NCBI GenBank assembly: GCA_945787465.1
Contig: CALZIZ010000045.1
Coordinates: 1 to 41,304, forward strand
Direction of reading: 5' to 3'
DNA: 41,304 nucleotides
From: an uncultured Desulfuromonadales bacterium
GTDB taxonomy: Bacteria > Desulfobacterota > Desulfuromonadia > Desulfuromonadales > Trichloromonadaceae
Part shown: one piece after another, positions 38,191 through 41,304 of the stretch
How positions within the stretch are numbered: the first letter of the stretch is position 1
Layout: every line of letters starts with the position of its first letter
Made by a program: the position numbers and the translations under genes
Notes under the pieces: generated by a model
What the model saw: only the letters and a program-made list of their open reading frames with translations
What the model was told of the DNA's origin: nothing
Database searches by the model: none

Positions 38191-38679
38191 ATGGTATTGT
38201 TACGGCGGCTTTATGACTGGGTTCTTCACTGGGCACAAACGCCCTACGGAGCGCCGGCTTTATTTTTTCTGGCATTTGCCGAATCCTCCTTTTTCCCCAT
38301 CCCGCCCGATGTTCTTCTGCTTGCCTTGTGCATAGCCCTGCCTGCGCGGTCCTTGCGCTTTGCCCTGATTGCCTCGGCCGGATCGGTGATTGGCGGAGTG
38401 GTGGGCTATGGCATCGGCCTGGGGTTGTGGGGTGCCCTGCAAGGGTATTTTTTCATGTATGTCCCGGGGTTTACCGAGGAGGTCTTTGCCAAGGTACAGG
38501 ACCTGTTTTCACGGTATGACTTCTGGACCGTGTTTACCGCAGGCTTTACGCCGATCCCCTACAAGGTCATCACCATCGGTGCCATGAGGGATTTTATCGA
38601 AAAATATTTCAACATTCTCACTATTGTTTTCATGGTTTTGCTCATCGGCGGATTTGTCGTCCTCAAGTATGTTTTTTGA
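38191..38679 (+). CDS. YqaA/VTT (DedA-like) family membrane protein
   Basis: ALFFLAFAESSFFPIPPDVLLLALCIALPARSLRFALIASAGSVIGGVVGYGIG, FTAGFTPIPYKVITIGAG-like motif; ATG 38191 immediately after pcm. Confidence 0.88.
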   Translation: MVLLRRLYDWVLHWAQTPYGAPALFFLAFAESSFFPIPPDVLLLALCIALPARSLRFALIASAGSVIGGVVGYGIGLGLWGALQGYFFMYVPGFTEEVFAKVQDLFSRYDFWTVFTAGFTPIPYKVITIGAMRDFIEKYFNILTIVFMVLLIGGFVVLKYVF

Positions 38680-38771
38680 AATCGGGTCTGTGCTTGACGC
38701 TTCGGAGGTGCTTCAGTTAGTTTAGTAGTCAATTGATTTGCCTTTTTTATGCGCTGCGGCGCAGGTGGGGT

Positions 38772-39560
38772 ATGTTTCTTAGATTCCTGGTTTTGCTGAT
38801 ATTGATTACGGTGCTTGGCGGATGCGTATCTACCGAAGGTATGTATCATCCGGTACGGCAAGGGGAGACCCTTTACCGAATCAGCAGGACCTATAACGTC
38901 GGTGAGGTCTATCTCGCCAGGATCAATGGTATTGACGATCCGACGGAACTACGGGTGGGCACCAAGTTGTTCATCCCCGGTGCCAAGAAGTTAAAAACTG
39001 TTCCTCAACTGGCCAAGCGTTCCGCTGCTCCGGCCAGGAAGTCGACCAGGGAAAACAAGCCTTCAAAGGTGAGAGCGCCCGAAAAATCGTCTTCAAAAAA
39101 GCTCAGCCATGCACCTGCGTCAAAACCCAAGGCCAGAGTGGCGGCAAAGCCTGCCCCGGCACCGGAGCTTAAGAAACCACCAACAAAAAAAGGTCAGTTT
39201 CAACTTCCGGTTGCGGGAAAGATCGTTCGAAAATTCGGAGAAAGCTCCGGGAAGGTCAACAAGGGGATAGAAATTTCGGCGCCCAGGGGAACCCCGGTTG
39301 TTTCATCTGCCGCCGGGCAGGTGATCTACAGCGGCAATGGGATTGCCGCCTACGGCAACCTGATAATTTTAAAGCACGATAACTCCTTTTACACCGTTTA
39401 CGGCTTTAATCAGAAAAATCTGGTAGAGGCGGGATCCTTTGTCGGTAAGGGCCAGCGCATTGCCCTGCTTGGTACCCCACCGCGAGGCGGGAGTCCAAGG
39501 TTGCACTTTGAAATCCGCTACGGCAAGAAGGCTGTTAATCCGATTTTTTACTTGCCTTGA
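38772..39560 (+). CDS. nlpD: LysM/M23 (LytM) domain lipoprotein, NlpD-like
   Basis: Lipobox LGGC, LysM YHPVRQGETLYRISRTYNVGEVYLARINGI, C-terminal LytM region GKIVRKFGESSGKVNKGIEISAPRGTPVVSSAAGQVIYSGNGIAAYGNLIILKHDN. Confidence 0.92.
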   Translation: MFLRFLVLLILITVLGGCVSTEGMYHPVRQGETLYRISRTYNVGEVYLARINGIDDPTELRVGTKLFIPGAKKLKTVPQLAKRSAAPARKSTRENKPSKVRAPEKSSSKKLSHAPASKPKARVAAKPAPAPELKKPPTKKGQFQLPVAGKIVRKFGESSGKVNKGIEISAPRGTPVVSSAAGQVIYSGNGIAAYGNLIILKHDNSFYTVYGFNQKNLVEAGSFVGKGQRIALLGTPPRGGSPRLHFEIRYGKKAVNPIFYLP

Positions 39561-39580
39561 TAATGCCTATCTCTTAGAAT
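39552..39580 (+). promoter_or_regulatory. Predicted sigma70-type promoter upstream of rpoS, overlapping the nlpD stop codon
   Basis: TTGCCT (39552-39557), 17-nt spacer, TAGAAT (39575-39580). Confidence 0.45.
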
Positions 39581-39620
39581 CCTTAGGCAATTTTCACCAT
39601 TGACTCAGAGGTTTGCCGGT

Positions 39621-40589
39621 ATGGATGAAACCATGTTTGACGTTGAGGATAGCGAATACGGGCGCAGTGCAAGCGATAATAACGAGCTTGAACTGGAGCC
39701 TTCCGAGGAAGAGCTCGAGGCCGAAGAGAAGCGTGAGCAAGAAGAGTATGACGATCACTCCGATGACGCCATCAAGCTCTACCTGAAGGAGATTCAGAAG
39801 ACCACCCTTTTGACCGCCGAAGAAGAGCGGGCCCTTGCCAGGCGTATCTCCCAGGGAGATATGGCTGCTCGGGATAAAATGATCGAGTCCAATCTGCGTC
39901 TGGTGGTCAAGATCGCCAAACGCTACATGAATCGCGGCCTGCCTTTTCTCGATTTGATTGAAGAGGGCAACATGGGGTTGATCAAGGCAGTCGAGCGTTT
40001 CAAGCTCAGCAAGGAGTGCCGCTTTTCGACCTATGCCACCTGGTGGATCCGGCAATCGATCGAGCGCGCCCTGGTCAACCAGAGCCGGACCATCCGGTTG
40101 CCCGTTCATGTCAGCGACGACATCAACAAGCTGATCAAAATCAGCCGTGAACTGGTCCACAAATACAACCGCGAGCCCCACATCCATGAAGTTGCTGAAG
40201 CCATGGGCGTTGAACCGGCCTATGTGCGGCGATTGATGGTGCTGGTTAAAAAAACCTACTCCATCGAGCACCCCATGGGCGAAAACAACGATTACAGTCT
40301 CATGGATACCATTGAGGACCCTTCAGCCGTCGATCCCGCGACGATGATCGAAGACCTCAACAAGTACGGCTATGTCTCCGAATGGCTGGCGACCCTCAGT
40401 GAAAATGAACGCGAGATCCTGACCCTGCGCTTCGGGCTTGATGATCGTGAGCCCCAGACCCTTGACACCATTGGGCGGCGCTTTGGTGTGACCCGTGAAC
40501 GCATCCGCCAGATCGAGGCCAAAAGCCTTGAAAAATTACGCAAGATTCGCGAAGAGCGCGAATTCGGCGGCGATTTGCTTGACGAATAG
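39621..40589 (+). CDS. rpoS: RNA polymerase sigma factor RpoS
   Basis: DAIKLYLKEIQKTTLLTAEEERALARRISQGD, NLRLVVKIAKRYMNRGLPFLDLIEEGNMGLIKAVERF, TYATWWIRQSIERAL; surE-pcm-nlpD context. ATG 39621 with upstream GAGG preferred over TTG 39600. Confidence 0.94.
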   Translation: MDETMFDVEDSEYGRSASDNNELELEPSEEELEAEEKREQEEYDDHSDDAIKLYLKEIQKTTLLTAEEERALARRISQGDMAARDKMIESNLRLVVKIAKRYMNRGLPFLDLIEEGNMGLIKAVERFKLSKECRFSTYATWWIRQSIERALVNQSRTIRLPVHVSDDINKLIKISRELVHKYNREPHIHEVAEAMGVEPAYVRRLMVLVKKTYSIEHPMGENNDYSLMDTIEDPSAVDPATMIEDLNKYGYVSEWLATLSENEREILTLRFGLDDREPQTLDTIGRRFGVTRERIRQIEAKSLEKLRKIREEREFGGDLLDE

Positions 40590-40619
40590 ACAATGGCATT
40601 TGCTTGAGAGGAACAGCAC

Positions 40620-41135
40620 TTGGATGAATTGAAGAACATTATTCGGGATGTCCCCGACTTTCCCAAAAAAGGGATCGTTTTCAAAGACATCACTACTTTG
40701 CTGGCCGACAGCAAAAGCTTTCACCGTATGATCGACCTTATTGCCCACCGCTATGTCGGTGAGCATATCGACCAGGTGGTGGTGGTCGAGGCCCGGGGGT
40801 TCATTCTCGGCTCGGCCCTGGCTTACAAGCTCGGCACCGGGGTCACCCTGGTCCGTAAGCCCGGCAAGCTGCCCTGGAAAACGCGGCAGAAGACCTATGA
40901 CCTCGAATACGGTACCGACACCCTCGAAATTCACGAGGATGCTTTTACCCCCGGAGAACGTGTGGTTATCGCCGACGACCTGCTTGCAACCGGCGGCACC
41001 ATGGCAGCAGTGGTCGACCTGGTGCAGGAGCTGGGAGCCGAAGTCGTCGAATGCGCATTCATGGCTGAACTTGAGTTTCTCGAGGGCCGCAAGAAGCTGC
41101 CCGACGGCAAGGTCTTCAGCCTGCTTAAATTTTAA
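40620..41135 (+). CDS. apt: Adenine phosphoribosyltransferase, TTG start
   Basis: [72 protein letters not shown]. Confidence 0.96.
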   Translation: MDELKNIIRDVPDFPKKGIVFKDITTLLADSKSFHRMIDLIAHRYVGEHIDQVVVVEARGFILGSALAYKLGTGVTLVRKPGKLPWKTRQKTYDLEYGTDTLEIHEDAFTPGERVVIADDLLATGGTMAAVVDLVQELGAEVVECAFMAELEFLEGRKKLPDGKVFSLLKF

Positions 41136-41166
41136 AGAGCTTGCTGCTCAAAGGGGGACTTAAGGG

Positions 41167-41195
41167 TTGCAAAACCGCCCCCTTTGGGCTATAAA
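41167..41195 (+). promoter_or_regulatory. Predicted sigma70-type promoter for tRNA-Arg
   Basis: TTGCAA (41167-41172), 17-nt spacer, TATAAA (41190-41195), 11 nt before tRNA 5' end. Confidence 0.6.
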
Positions 41196-41206
41196 AACTG
41201 CTCCCG

Positions 41207-41283
41207 GGCCCCGTAGCTCAGCAGGATAGAGCAACCGCCTCCTAAGCGGTAGGTCACAGGTTCGACTCCTGTCGGGGCCGCCA
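41207..41283 (+). tRNA. tRNA-Arg (anticodon CCT), CCA encoded
   Basis: Acceptor GGCCCCG/CGGGGCC, D arm TAGCTCAGCAGGATAGAGC, anticodon stem ACCGC-CTCCTAA-GCGGT, T arm ACAGGTTCGACTCCTGT, GCCA end. Confidence 0.95.
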
Positions 41284-41304
41284 TTAAAATCAAGGACTTA
41301 GCCA

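Noticed and set aside
39600-39620. TTG start for rpoS proposed by the ORF track
   Set aside because: ATG at 39621 has a better-placed GAGG Shine-Dalgarno and gives a normal RpoS N-terminus.
41150-41189. AAAGGGGG...CCCCCTTT inverted repeat after apt as a terminator
   Set aside because: Loop of ~20 nt and no T tract; overlaps the better-supported tRNA-Arg promoter.

Overview
The window looks like a chromosomal segment from a Desulfuromonadales-like (Geobacter/Pelobacter/Desulfuromonas-type) bacterium; this lineage call is inferred from gene order and protein style only. It is gene dense and mostly + strand. A minus-strand block, metG (truncated at the window edge)-ricT/PSP1-holB-tmk, diverges from rnc-radical SAM-era-der. 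Next comes a ~12.5 kb chemosensory/two-component island at 8762-21301. It holds DUF4388-REC, three stand-alone REC proteins, CheA, an ExeA-like AAA ATPase, two CheW, a zinc-ribbon pseudo-receiver, a ~670-aa HEAT-repeat protein, CheR, CheB and a soluble coiled-coil/GAF protein. No methyl-accepting chemotaxis protein is encoded in it. After the island come infA, leuS, lptE, holA, rpsT(-), murJ, ogt, a heptamer tandem-repeat array, tRNA-Val(GAC), thrS-infC-rpmI-rplT-pheS-pheT-ihfA-merR, surE-pcm-yqaA-nlpD-rpoS, apt and tRNA-Arg(CCT). The best candidates for follow-up are: (1) the MCP-less chemosensory island with embedded ATPase, HEAT and degenerate-receiver proteins; (2) an AUA start codon on infC and a UUG start on infA, both missed by the ORF track; (3) a two-part heptamer array abutting the -35 of the tRNA-Val promoter.
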